Source of the DNA: CAWUEZ02 sp963921355
GTDB lineage: Bacteria > Pseudomonadota > Alphaproteobacteria > Thalassobaculales > Thalassobaculaceae
NCBI GenBank assembly: GCA_963921355.3
Contig: OZ001190.1
Span: 3,224,001-3,288,000, forward strand
Reading direction: 5' to 3'
DNA: 64,000 nucleotides
Shown here: piece after piece, positions 33,393-41,377 of the stretch
How the letters are laid out: every line of letters starts with the position of its first letter
Position numbering within the stretch: position 1 is the stretch's first letter
The notes under the pieces: model-generated
What the model was told of the DNA's origin: nothing
What the model saw: only the letters and a program-made list of their open reading frames with translations
The model's database searches: none
Position numbers and translations under genes: made by a program

Positions 33393-34844
33393 ATGACTGA
33401 CATCTCGTTCGAGCCGGCCCATCGGCTGGCGGCCCGGCTGCGCGCCCGCGAGCTTTCCTGCCGCGACCTGCTGGAGCACTACGTGGATCGGGTCGACCGG
33501 TTCAATCCGGCGCTGAACGCGATCATCGCCACCGACCTGGAACGCGCGCGGGAAACCGCCGACGCCGCCGACCGGGCCCTGGCCGACGGCCAGGTCTGGG
33601 GACCGCTGCACGGCGTGCCGATGACGATCAAGGAAAGCTACGATGCGGCGGGGCTACCGACCACCTGGGGGCTTGAGGAGCTGCGCGACAACATCGCCGG
33701 CACCGACAGCGTCCCGGTGGACCGGCTGCGTCAGGCCGGTGCGGTGATCTTCGGCAAGACGAATGTGCCGGTCCTGCTGGCCGACTGGCAGAGTTTCAAC
33801 CCGGTCTATGGCAGCACGAACAACCCATGGGACACGGGCCGGACCCCCGGCGGGTCGTCCGGCGGGTCGGCGGCGGCCCTCGCGGCGGGCATGACCGGGT
33901 TGGAGACCGGGTCCGATATCGGGGCGTCGATCCGCAACCCGGCGCACTACTGCGGCGTGTTCGGCCACAAGCCGTCATACGGGATCCTGCCGCCGCGGGG
34001 GCATGCGCCCCCCGGAGTGATCACCCCGGCGGACATTTCGGTGATCGGACCGCTGGCCCGCTCGGCCGAGGATCTCGAGATCGCGCTGGATGCCATGGCG
34101 GGGCCATACGGTCTCGACGCCGAGTGCTGGCGGCTTGACCTGCCGCCCGCCCCGCAGCGGGAACCGGCGGATTTCAAGGTGGCTGTCGTTCTGGAGGACC
34201 AGAACTGCGACCAGGACGAGGTGCTGACCGAGGCTCTGCAGACCGCCATCGATGCTCTGGCCCGCAAGGGGCTGCGCATCGACGACACGGCGAAGCCGGA
34301 CTTCGACACCCGGGAAGCGCACAGCATCTATGTCCGCCTGTTGCGGGCGGCGACGTCGACCCGCATTTCGGACGATGAAATGGCACGGCAGCGGGGAATC
34401 CTGGATGCGGCCGGCGATGACGACGACAGCTACATCGTCGAGGCGGCGCGCGGCAACACGCTGCTCCACCGCGACTGGCTCAAGCTCAACAACCGTCGGA
34501 CCCAGATCCGCGAGGCCTGGCAGGCGCTGTTCGAGGATGTCGATCTGTTGCTTTGTCCGGTCGCCGCTTCGACCGCGTTTCCCCACGACCAGGACGGCGA
34601 GCGGGTGCACCGGAAGCTCCTGATCAACAATGTGCCGGTGCCGGTCACTGATCAGCTGTTCTGGGCGGGATACACTGGCGCGTTCTACCTGCCGAGCACC
34701 GTGGCGCCCGTCGGTCTCGCCAAGGACGGTCTGCCGTGCGGGATCCAGATTGTCGCCCCGTTCGGCCATGACCGGCGGTCGATCGCTTTCGCCAAGATGA
34801 TCGAGCGCGAGCTTGGCGGGTTCGTCGCCCCGCCGGGGTACTGA
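33393..34844 (+). CDS. Amidase-signature enzyme
   Basis: A 483-residue amidase with catalytic Lys in 'PMTIKESYDAAG', cis-Ser in 'GGSSGGSAAA' and nucleophile Ser in 'TGSDIGASIRNPAHY'. The usual 'TDxGGS' is 'SDIGAS' here, as in fatty-acid/aryl amidase subgroups. ATG 33393 follows GGAGAGCTCCC-like sequence. It is followed after 3 nt by a secreted P1 peptidase, suggesting a joint role in hydrolysing small peptides or amides. Intact. Confidence 0.9.
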   Translation: MTDISFEPAHRLAARLRARELSCRDLLEHYVDRVDRFNPALNAIIATDLERARETADAADRALADGQVWGPLHGVPMTIKESYDAAGLPTTWGLEELRDNIAGTDSVPVDRLRQAGAVIFGKTNVPVLLADWQSFNPVYGSTNNPWDTGRTPGGSSGGSAAALAAGMTGLETGSDIGASIRNPAHYCGVFGHKPSYGILPPRGHAPPGVITPADISVIGPLARSAEDLEIALDAMAGPYGLDAECWRLDLPPAPQREPADFKVAVVLEDQNCDQDEVLTEALQTAIDALARKGLRIDDTAKPDFDTREAHSIYVRLLRAATSTRISDDEMARQRGILDAAGDDDDSYIVEAARGNTLLHRDWLKLNNRRTQIREAWQALFEDVDLLLCPVAASTAFPHDQDGERVHRKLLINNVPVPVTDQLFWAGYTGAFYLPSTVAPVGLAKDGLPCGIQIVAPFGHDRRSIAFAKMIERELGGFVAPPGY

Positions 34845-34847
34845 CGC

Positions 34848-35930
34848 ATGCGCGGTTTCGCGCGGATCCTGGGTGTTATGGCCACCCTGGCGGTCGGCGG
34901 CGCGGCCGCCGACGCGGTCAACGGTCAACCGGTACCGATTACGGCGAGCCTGCCGCCGGGCGTGGCGGTCGGCCACGCCGAGATGCCCGGCCGACCGACC
35001 GGGTGCACGGTGGTCCTGTTCACCGAAGACGTGGTCGCCGGGGTCGATGTGCGCGGCGGCGGTCCGGGCAGCCGGGAAATCCCTCTGCTGGACCCGACCA
35101 ACCCGACCCGCAAGATCCAGGCGATCGCCCTTTCCGGCGGCAGCGCGTTCGGCCTCGCCGTGGCGACCGGCGTACAGATGTGGCTGCGCGAACAAGGGCG
35201 CGGGTTCCCGACACCGGCGGGTCCCGTGGCGCTGGTGCCGCAATCCATCCTGTTCGACCTGCCTGTCGGAGATCCGGCAATCGTACCGGATGCCGATTGC
35301 GGACGTCGCGCGGTGTCAACGGCGCAGGCGACACCGCCTTGGATCGAAGGGTCCGTCGGCGCCGGTGCAGGCGCGACCGTCGGGAAGGTGCTCGGGCTTG
35401 ATGCGACGGCATCGATGAAATCCGGCGTCGGGATTGCCGGCCTGACCCTGCCCAGCGGGCTGAAGATCGGCGCCGTGGTCGCCGTCAACGCGTTAGGGGA
35501 TGTCATCGACCCGGACAGAGGCCGGGTCATCGCAGGCGCGTTGAAGGATGGTGCACTGGTTGATGCCCGTCGGCTGATCAGAAGCGGGGCGCTCTGGAAC
35601 CAGGCGCGGGAAGCGGGCCAGAACACGACCATCGGCGTGGTGGTGACCAACGCCGGTCTGACGGTTTCAGAAGCGACAAAGCTCGCCCAGATGGCCCAGG
35701 TCGGCTACGGCCGCACGATCGCGCCGGTCGCCACGCCCTATGACGGCGACACGGTATACGCCGCCACCACCGGGCGCTGGGACGGGATGGTCGACATGGC
35801 CGTGCTTGGCGAACTCGGTGCCCAGGTCGTCTCGGAAGCGATCCTGCGGGCGGTCTGCCTGGCGGAACCTCGTCTTGCCTGGACGACGGCGACCCAGATG
35901 GGAACCTGTCCTGCGCGTCTGCGGCGCTGA
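34848..35930 (+). CDS. Secreted P1-family (DmpA-like) aminopeptidase
   Basis: This 360-residue protein begins with a signal peptide ('MRGFARILGVMATLAVGGAA'), so it is likely periplasmic. P1/DmpA family features are 'ALSGGSAFGLAVATGV', 'SVGAGAGATVGKV' and 'GIAGLTLPSGLKIGAVVAVNA' (split here as 'GIAGLTLPSG' and 'IGAVVAVNA'). The self-processing segment is 'TTIGVVVTNAGLTVSEATKL' with an N-terminal nucleophile Thr. Such enzymes release N-terminal or D-amino acids or beta-peptides after autocleavage. Downstream lies palindrome B. Confidence 0.85.
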   Translation: MRGFARILGVMATLAVGGAAADAVNGQPVPITASLPPGVAVGHAEMPGRPTGCTVVLFTEDVVAGVDVRGGGPGSREIPLLDPTNPTRKIQAIALSGGSAFGLAVATGVQMWLREQGRGFPTPAGPVALVPQSILFDLPVGDPAIVPDADCGRRAVSTAQATPPWIEGSVGAGAGATVGKVLGLDATASMKSGVGIAGLTLPSGLKIGAVVAVNALGDVIDPDRGRVIAGALKDGALVDARRLIRSGALWNQAREAGQNTTIGVVVTNAGLTVSEATKLAQMAQVGYGRTIAPVATPYDGDTVYAATTGRWDGMVDMAVLGELGAQVVSEAILRAVCLAEPRLAWTTATQMGTCPARLRR

Positions 35931-35970
35931 GCCGATCAGGCTCTGCTTGAAATTCACTGAGGCTGATTCA

Positions 35971-35997
35971 CCGATCAGATCGGTTCGATCTGATCGG
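35971..35997. repeat. 12-3-12 perfect palindrome, element B
   Basis: CCGATCAGATCG is separated by GTT from its exact complement. It lies between the convergent ends of the P1 peptidase and CoA-binding/MetY genes. It is flanked by GGCTGATTCA on the left and ATCAGGCTC on the right. Compare element A (31369-31395), which has the same arm and loop lengths and the same GATTCA-CCGA boundary. It may serve as a terminator for both genes although it has no T-run. Confidence 0.65.
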
Positions 35998-36005
35998 ATC
36001 AGGCT

Positions 36006-37835
36006 CTAGCCGAGCGCCCGCTCCAGATCGGCGATGATGTCGACGGGGCTCTCCAACCCGATAGAGAGCCGGATCACATCGTCGCCCGCACCGGCGGCTG
36101 TGCGCTGCTCTTCCGTCAGCTGGCGGTGGGTGGTGCTGGCGGGATGCAGGATCAACGACCGGGTGTCGCCGATATTCGCCAGGTGCGACAGCAGCCGGCA
36201 CCGCTCGACGATCCGCACGCCGGCGTCGTAGCCGCCGCGCGCGCCGAACGTGAACACCGACCCGGCACCCTTCGGCAGGTAGCGCTCAGCCAAGTTCTTG
36301 TAGGGGTTCCCCGGCAGGCCCGCATAGCTGACCCAGGCAACCTTCGGATGGGTCGTCAGCCATTCCGCGACCGCTTGCGCGTTGGCGACGTGACGTTCCA
36401 TGCGCAGTGGCAGTGTCTCGATCCCGGTGATCGTCAGGTAGGCGTTCAGGGGCGCCATGGTCGGCCCGAGGTCGCGCAGGCCGACCGCATGCCCATAGGT
36501 CGTATAGGCGAGGTCGCCGAACGTCTCGCAGAAGGTCAGGCCGTGATAGGCCGGCTCCGGCTGTGACAGCGACGGGAACTTGTCGTTCTTGGCCCAGTCG
36601 AAGGTTCCGCTGTCGACGACCGCGCCACCCATGGCATTGCCATGTCCCGACAGGAACTTGGTCGTTGAGTGGACCACCAGATCCGCGCCGTGATCGATCG
36701 GCCGGCAGAGGAACGGGGTGGCCATCGTGTTGTCGATGATCAGCGGGACCCCCGCTTCGTCGGCAATCTGGGCCAGTGCGGCGATATCTGTGATCACGCC
36801 GCCCGGGTTCGCCAGAGATTCCGCGAAGATCGCCTTACAGCGCTCGTGTAGAGCCGCCTGCCTGACAACCTCGAGGTCTTCGACATCGACGAAGTCGCAG
36901 TGCCAGTCGAACTTCTGGAAGGTCCGACCGAACTGGGTGATCGAACCGCCGTAGAGGCGCTTGGACGCCACGAACCGATCGCCCGGGCTCATCAGGGCGA
37001 ACAGGGCGAGCATCTGGGCGGAGTGGCCCGACGCGGTGCAGGTCGTGCCTCGACCCCCTTCGAGGGCGGCGATCCGTTCTTCCAGCACCGCGACCGTCGG
37101 GTTCGACAGCCGCGAGTAGACGTTCCCGAAGGTCTGGAGGTTGAACAGCGAGGCTGCGTGATCGGCGTCGTCGAACACATAGGCCGTGGTCTGGTAGATC
37201 GGGGTGGCCCGGGCACCGGTGGTCGGATCGGGGGACGCTCCCGAGTGGATGGCCAGGGTCTCGAACCCCTGGGGAACGAATCCGTCGCCGACATCGTCAT
37301 CTTTGGAAACCGCGTCCGACCGACCCGGCAATCGCCGCTTGGCAGAGATCACGCGGCTGTTGAAGCCATGCCAGCCGAGCTCTCCGAACAGCCGCGAGAA
37401 CTCGATCTTCGGACAGCGGTTCATGATCACGGTGAGGCCGGCGGCCTCGGCCCGTGCGGCGGCGTCGTCGTTGCGCACGCCAAGCTGCATCCAGACCACC
37501 TTGGCGCCGTGCTGGACCGCGGCGTCGGTGATCGGTCCCGCGGCCGCCGAGTTCCGGACGATGTCGACCATATCGACGGTCTCGGGCAGCTCGGCGAGGT
37601 CGCCATAGACCTTTTCACCGAGGATCTCCTGGCCGGCCGCGGCGATCTTCGGGTTCACCGGGTAAACCCGGAAGCCCTTCTGCTGAAGGTATTTCATCGC
37701 GAAATAGGAGGGCCGGTTCCAGTTGTCGCTGGCGCCGACCATCGCGATCGTCTTGACCTCGCGCAGGACGTTGCGGACCACGTCGTCGTCGTAGCTGTCG
37801 TGGGCGGAAACCGATTTCGGGTCGAGTTCGGCCAT
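36006..37835 (-). CDS. CoA-binding domain fused to O-acetylhomoserine sulfhydrylase
   Basis: One 609-residue open frame encodes two complete proteins. Residues about 15-150 form a CoA-binding (YccU-type) Rossmann domain ('VGASDNWNRPSYFAMKYLQ', 'YPVNPKI', 'NRCPKIEFSRLFGELGW'). After a linker ('RLPGRSDAVSKDDDVGDG'), residues about 180-609 are a full PLP-dependent O-acetylhomoserine sulfhydrylase ('TLAIHSGASPDPTTGARATP', 'ASGHSAQMLALFAL', Schiff-base Lys in 'VVHSTTKFLSGHG'). It makes homocysteine from O-acetylhomoserine and sulfide. In relatives these are normally separate adjacent genes. Here no stop separates them. It follows an enoyl-CoA hydratase gene by 5 nt. Confidence 0.88.
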   Translation of the reverse strand: MAELDPKSVSAHDSYDDDVVRNVLREVKTIAMVGASDNWNRPSYFAMKYLQQKGFRVYPVNPKIAAAGQEILGEKVYGDLAELPETVDMVDIVRNSAAAGPITDAAVQHGAKVVWMQLGVRNDDAAARAEAAGLTVIMNRCPKIEFSRLFGELGWHGFNSRVISAKRRLPGRSDAVSKDDDVGDGFVPQGFETLAIHSGASPDPTTGARATPIYQTTAYVFDDADHAASLFNLQTFGNVYSRLSNPTVAVLEERIAALEGGRGTTCTASGHSAQMLALFALMSPGDRFVASKRLYGGSITQFGRTFQKFDWHCDFVDVEDLEVVRQAALHERCKAIFAESLANPGGVITDIAALAQIADEAGVPLIIDNTMATPFLCRPIDHGADLVVHSTTKFLSGHGNAMGGAVVDSGTFDWAKNDKFPSLSQPEPAYHGLTFCETFGDLAYTTYGHAVGLRDLGPTMAPLNAYLTITGIETLPLRMERHVANAQAVAEWLTTHPKVAWVSYAGLPGNPYKNLAERYLPKGAGSVFTFGARGGYDAGVRIVERCRLLSHLANIGDTRSLILHPASTTHRQLTEEQRTAAGAGDDVIRLSIGLESPVDIIADLERALG

Positions 37836-37840
37836 TGGGC

Positions 37841-38650
37841 TTATTCCCCCTTCCAGACCGGGGTGCGTTTCTCGATGAAGGCGTCGATGCCCTCCTTGGC
37901 GTCGCGCGCCAGCATGTTGCGGGTCATGACCGCGCTGGCATAGGCGTAGGCATCGGCCATCGGCTGCTCCAATTGCCGGTAGAAGGCTTCCTTGCCGATC
38001 GTCAGTGTGAGCGGCGACTTCGCGGTGATCTTGGTGGCGAGATCGTGGACGGCGGCGTCAAGGTCCTCGGCGGCCACGACACGGTTGACGAGGCCCGCCG
38101 CCTCGGCGGTCACAGCGTCCAGCGGGTCACCGGTCACCAGCATCTCCATCAGCTTCTTGCGCCCGATATTCCGGCTGATGGCAACCATCGGAGTTGAACA
38201 GAACAGGCCGATATTAACCCCTGGCGTGGCGAACCGGGCGCTGTCGGCGGCAATCGCCAGGTCGCAGGCGGCGACCAGCTGGCAGCCGGCGGCCGTGGCC
38301 ATCGCATGAACCCGGGCGATGACGATCTGCGGCAGGCGGTTGATCGCCATCATCAGGTCGGAACACTGCTCGAACAGGGCTTTGAAGAAGGGCTCGCCAT
38401 CATTGGCGCGCACTTCCTTCAGGTCGTGGCCGGCACAGAACGCCGGGCCGGATGCGGCGATGACCACGACCTTGACCGACCGGTCTGCGGCGATCACCGT
38501 CAACTCTTTTTGCAAAGCTGTCATCAGGTCCCGGGACAGGGCGTTGCGCTGCTGCGGCCGGTTCAGGGTGAGGGTGGCCACACCGTCGCGGTCGTCGCGC
38601 AGCAGGATCGATGGGCCGTCGGTCGGATGGATGTCGTGGGCGAGGGTCAT
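37841..38650 (-). CDS. Enoyl-CoA hydratase/isomerase family protein
   Basis: From ATG 38650 (GGAGATCGCG upstream) the product is 269 residues, the crotonase length. 'ALSRDLMTALQKEL', the oxyanion hole segments 'SGPAFCAGHDLKEV' and 'TAAGCQLVAACDLAIA', and 'PGVNIGLFCSTP' are seen. The site lacks the usual catalytic Glu pair pattern and resembles ECHDC3-type hydratases. Substrate unknown. It precedes the MetY fusion by 5 nt and follows the AEC carrier gene by 68 nt. Confidence 0.88.
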   Translation of the reverse strand: MTLAHDIHPTDGPSILLRDDRDGVATLTLNRPQQRNALSRDLMTALQKELTVIAADRSVKVVVIAASGPAFCAGHDLKEVRANDGEPFFKALFEQCSDLMMAINRLPQIVIARVHAMATAAGCQLVAACDLAIAADSARFATPGVNIGLFCSTPMVAISRNIGRKKLMEMLVTGDPLDAVTAEAAGLVNRVVAAEDLDAAVHDLATKITAKSPLTLTIGKEAFYRQLEQPMADAYAYASAVMTRNMLARDAKEGIDAFIEKRTPVWKGE

Positions 38651-38718
38651 CGCGATCTCCGTGAACCGGTACGTCCCCACATTGCGCCCTCGCGACCGGA
38701 ATGCAAGTGCACCGGCGG

Positions 38719-39657
38719 TCAACGGACGTTGAGCATCCAGAGTACGCCGGCCACGGTGACCACGGACAGGCCGGTGGAGATGAGAATGGCGGTCGCCGCC
38801 GGGGCCACGCCGGCGCGGTAGCGTTCGGCCATCAGATAGACGTTCACGCCGACCGGCAGCGCCGCGAGAATGACCGCCACGTCGCGCCACAGCGGCTCGA
38901 TCCGGAACACATAGGTCGCCAGGATCCAGACCAGCAACGGGTGCAAGGCCAGTTTCAGGATCGTGCCGATCGCCGCCTCGCTGGCGGCACCCATGACCCG
39001 GTAGGCCGCCAGTGAGGCGCCCATGGCGAACACAGCGCAGGGCAGCGCGGCCTTTCCGAGGGTCATCGTCAATTCGTCGACAATGCCGGGCAGGGGCAGT
39101 CCGACGACATTGACCGCCACGCCGGCCAGGAGGGCGAGGATGATCGGATTGCGAACGAGTCCTTTGAGCACGTTGTGCGGCAGCCGGCGCATCTCGTCGC
39201 GGGTTCCGATGCCGATCTCCGCCTGGATGGTGACCACCGAGAGCAGCTGCCAGGAATGAAACGCGATGATCAGGAACAACGGCAGGGTGGCGGCTTCGCC
39301 GTAGGTCGTCAGCACCAGGGGAACCCCGAGCAGCACGGTGTTGGAGAATGCCCCGGTCATGCCGGCGATCGCCGGGGCGGCTCCATCTGCCCGAAACATC
39401 CTGGCCGAAATAAAGCTGCCGACCAGCCAGGCCACATATCCGCCGCCGAAATAGGAGATCAGGTATCCCCAGGGGATGGACTCGGGCAGGTCGGTCGTCG
39501 CCATGGTCCGGAACAGCAGGGCTGGAATGGCGAAGCTGAAGACGAACAGCGACAGGCCCTTGGTCGCCTCTGCCGGAAAGATCCCGAGTCGGGCGGCGCC
39601 GTAGCCGATACCGACAATCCCGAAGACCGGCACGATGATGTCGAGCAGGATATCCAT
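38719..39657 (-). CDS. AEC-family (auxin-efflux-carrier-like) transporter
   Basis: This 312-residue membrane protein has ten hydrophobic segments in the AEC pattern: 'ILLDIIVPVFGIVGIGYGAA' at the N-terminus, 'SNTVLLGVPLVLTTYGEAA' and 'PLWRDVAVILAALPVGVNV' ending with the conserved second repeat. Prokaryotic members move malate, malonate or other organic acids. ATG 39657. Divergent from the broken alpha/beta hydrolase gene. Confidence 0.9.
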   Translation of the reverse strand: MDILLDIIVPVFGIVGIGYGAARLGIFPAEATKGLSLFVFSFAIPALLFRTMATTDLPESIPWGYLISYFGGGYVAWLVGSFISARMFRADGAAPAIAGMTGAFSNTVLLGVPLVLTTYGEAATLPLFLIIAFHSWQLLSVVTIQAEIGIGTRDEMRRLPHNVLKGLVRNPIILALLAGVAVNVVGLPLPGIVDELTMTLGKAALPCAVFAMGASLAAYRVMGAASEAAIGTILKLALHPLLVWILATYVFRIEPLWRDVAVILAALPVGVNVYLMAERYRAGVAPAATAILISTGLSVVTVAGVLWMLNVR

Positions 39658-39769
39658 GGCCTTGGCTTTACGCGCCGCGCGTCGTCAGGGCCAGTACCTA
39701 CACGGTCCCCCGTTGACGCCAATTCACCGGGCGGGGTACCGACAAGAGCCTGTTAGTGAGGACCAAGAG

Positions 39770-40579
39770 ATGGCGCATTTGCAGATCGCTGCCGGCGAAA
39801 GCCTTTACTACGAGTTCGTTCTGCCGGCCGATCCGCAGGGCAAGACGTTCGTTTTCGTCAACGCCCTGACCGGCAGTCACGCCATGTGGTCGGCGGAGAT
39901 CACGCCGGCCCTGCACGCGGCCGGTCACGGCTCGCTGGTCTACGATTTCCGCGGTCAGGCGGCGAGCGAGACCGCCGTCGATACCCGGCCGACGCCGGAT
40001 CAGATCGTTGGCGACCTGTGCGCGCTGTGCGACGCGGTGCAGCCGCCGCGGGCCGTTCTGGTCGGCCTGTCCATCGGCGGGCTGTTTGCCGCCCAGGCTC
40101 ATGCCAAAGGGACCGAGGCGGTCGGGGTCGTCCTGATCAACACGCTGCGCAAGCCGACCGAGCGCCTTGCCTGGATCAACACCGCCATGGCCCATGGGGT
40201 TGCAGCCGGCGGATTCCGGCTGATCCAGGAGCTGACGATGCCGATGCTGGTCAATCCCGACAAGCTCGCCGAGATGCGCGCGGGTGTTCAGACCGGTGAG
40301 CCCTTCGCGCCGATCGACCCGAGCGACGGCGGGTTCCGTCTGATGCAGGAATCCGTGGCGACCGACTGGGACTTCCCGTGACGGTCACTGGACATTCCTG
40401 CCCTGGTCCAGGTCGGGCTGCATGATCGCGTGTTCTATGTGGCCGACGATGTTGATGAACTGGCGGCTCAGATCCCGCGGGCCACGCGGGTCGATTTCCC
40501 CGATGCCGGGCATCTGATTCCGGTGGAACGTCCCGACGCGTTCACCCGCTCGATCTTGGACTTCGCCGCCAGCCTTTGA
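39770..40579 (+). pseudogene. Alpha/beta hydrolase with an in-frame TGA
   Basis: From ATG 39770 the frame encodes 269 residues but TGA at 40379-40381 (codon 204) interrupts it between 'VATDWDFP' and 'RSLDIPALVQVG'. Before it is the oxyanion segment and nucleophile elbow 'LVGLSIGGLFAAQA'; after it are the acid and base in 'HDRVFYVAD' and 'FPDAGHLIPVERP'. A Trp codon is the natural residue at the stop. Thus the serine and the acid/base are separated and the truncated product cannot be active. It resembles 3-oxoadipate enol-lactonase-type hydrolases. It was an operon partner of the HAD gene, which follows in 10 nt. Confidence 0.85.
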
Positions 40580-40589
40580 GATCGGACGC

Positions 40590-41255
40590 ATGCCTATGAC
40601 CTGGAAACCGGCGCTGGTGATCTTCGATTGCGACGGTGTTCTGGTCGACAGCGAGCCGATTGCGACGCGCATCATTGCCGATGCGCTGACCCGGGCCGGC
40701 TTGGAGATGACCGGGGAACAGGCGCTGCACAGCTACCTCGGCGGCAAACTGACCAAGATCAAGCTCATGGTGGAGGCCGATCTCGGTATCGATCTTGGCG
40801 ACGGTTGGATCGACGCGGTCTACCAGCGCCAGTTCGACGCCTTCAGGGCCGAGCTGACAGCGATTCCCGGCATTGTCGACGTCCTCGATGCGCTCGATGA
40901 GGCGGGCGTTCCGTATTGCGTCGGCTCCAACGGACCGCTCTACAAAATGGACGTTTCCCTGGGCGTGACCGGGCTGTACGGGCGGCTCGAGCATCGGATC
41001 TTCTCCGCCGACATGGTGCCGGAGCCGAAGCCGGCCCCGGATCTGTTCCTGCATGCGGCGGCGAGCTTCGACATCCCGCCATCCGACGTGGCGGTCGTCG
41101 AGGATTCCCCGCCCGGGGTGACCGCCGGTGTGGCGGCCGGCATGCGGGTGTTCGGCTACGGCCGCGACTCCGGTGAAGACCGCCTGCGGGACGCCGGGGC
41201 GCACCGGACGTTCGCTGCCATGGCTGACCTTCCGGGCCTCCTGGGGATCCGGTAA
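40590..41255 (+). CDS. HAD-family phosphatase (phosphoglycolate phosphatase/beta-PGM-like)
   Basis: This 221-residue haloacid dehalogenase-type protein has motif I 'IFDCDGVLVDSEP', motif II Ser in 'YCVGSNGP', motif III Lys in 'PEPKPAPDLF' and motif IV 'VVEDSPPGVTAG'. The cap domain (C1 type) lies between motifs I and II. Small phosphorylated metabolites are likely substrates, but exact specificity is not seen. A second ATG at 40596 is possible. Confidence 0.9.
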   Translation: MPMTWKPALVIFDCDGVLVDSEPIATRIIADALTRAGLEMTGEQALHSYLGGKLTKIKLMVEADLGIDLGDGWIDAVYQRQFDAFRAELTAIPGIVDVLDALDEAGVPYCVGSNGPLYKMDVSLGVTGLYGRLEHRIFSADMVPEPKPAPDLFLHAAASFDIPPSDVAVVEDSPPGVTAGVAAGMRVFGYGRDSGEDRLRDAGAHRTFAAMADLPGLLGIR

Positions 41256-41280
41256 AAACCCTTTGCTACCTGGGGTAGTT

Positions 41281-41297
41281 GTTAACCGTTATTTTAC
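41281..41297. promoter_or_regulatory. Candidate CtrA-type site upstream of the chemoreceptor gene
   Basis: GTTAACCGTTATTTTAC at 41281-41297 fits TTAA-N7-TT(T/A)A, one mismatch from the alphaproteobacterial CtrA consensus TTAA-N7-TTAA. A second GTTAAC with the palindrome CCGTTAACGG lies 45 bp further on. CtrA controls motility and chemotaxis genes in many Rhodospirillales. The match is sequence-only. Confidence 0.35.
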
Positions 41298-41377
41298 GGG
41301 TCGCGTGTCACATGCATAGCGCAGGCCGTTAACGGTTTGTTGGTACTCAGGGCGATTTGTCGGTTTAGGAGTGGTTG

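Noticed and set aside
37836..37840. SAM-II or other riboswitch before the MetY fusion
   Set aside because: Only 5 nt separate it from the enoyl-CoA hydratase gene, so there is no room for a riboswitch.
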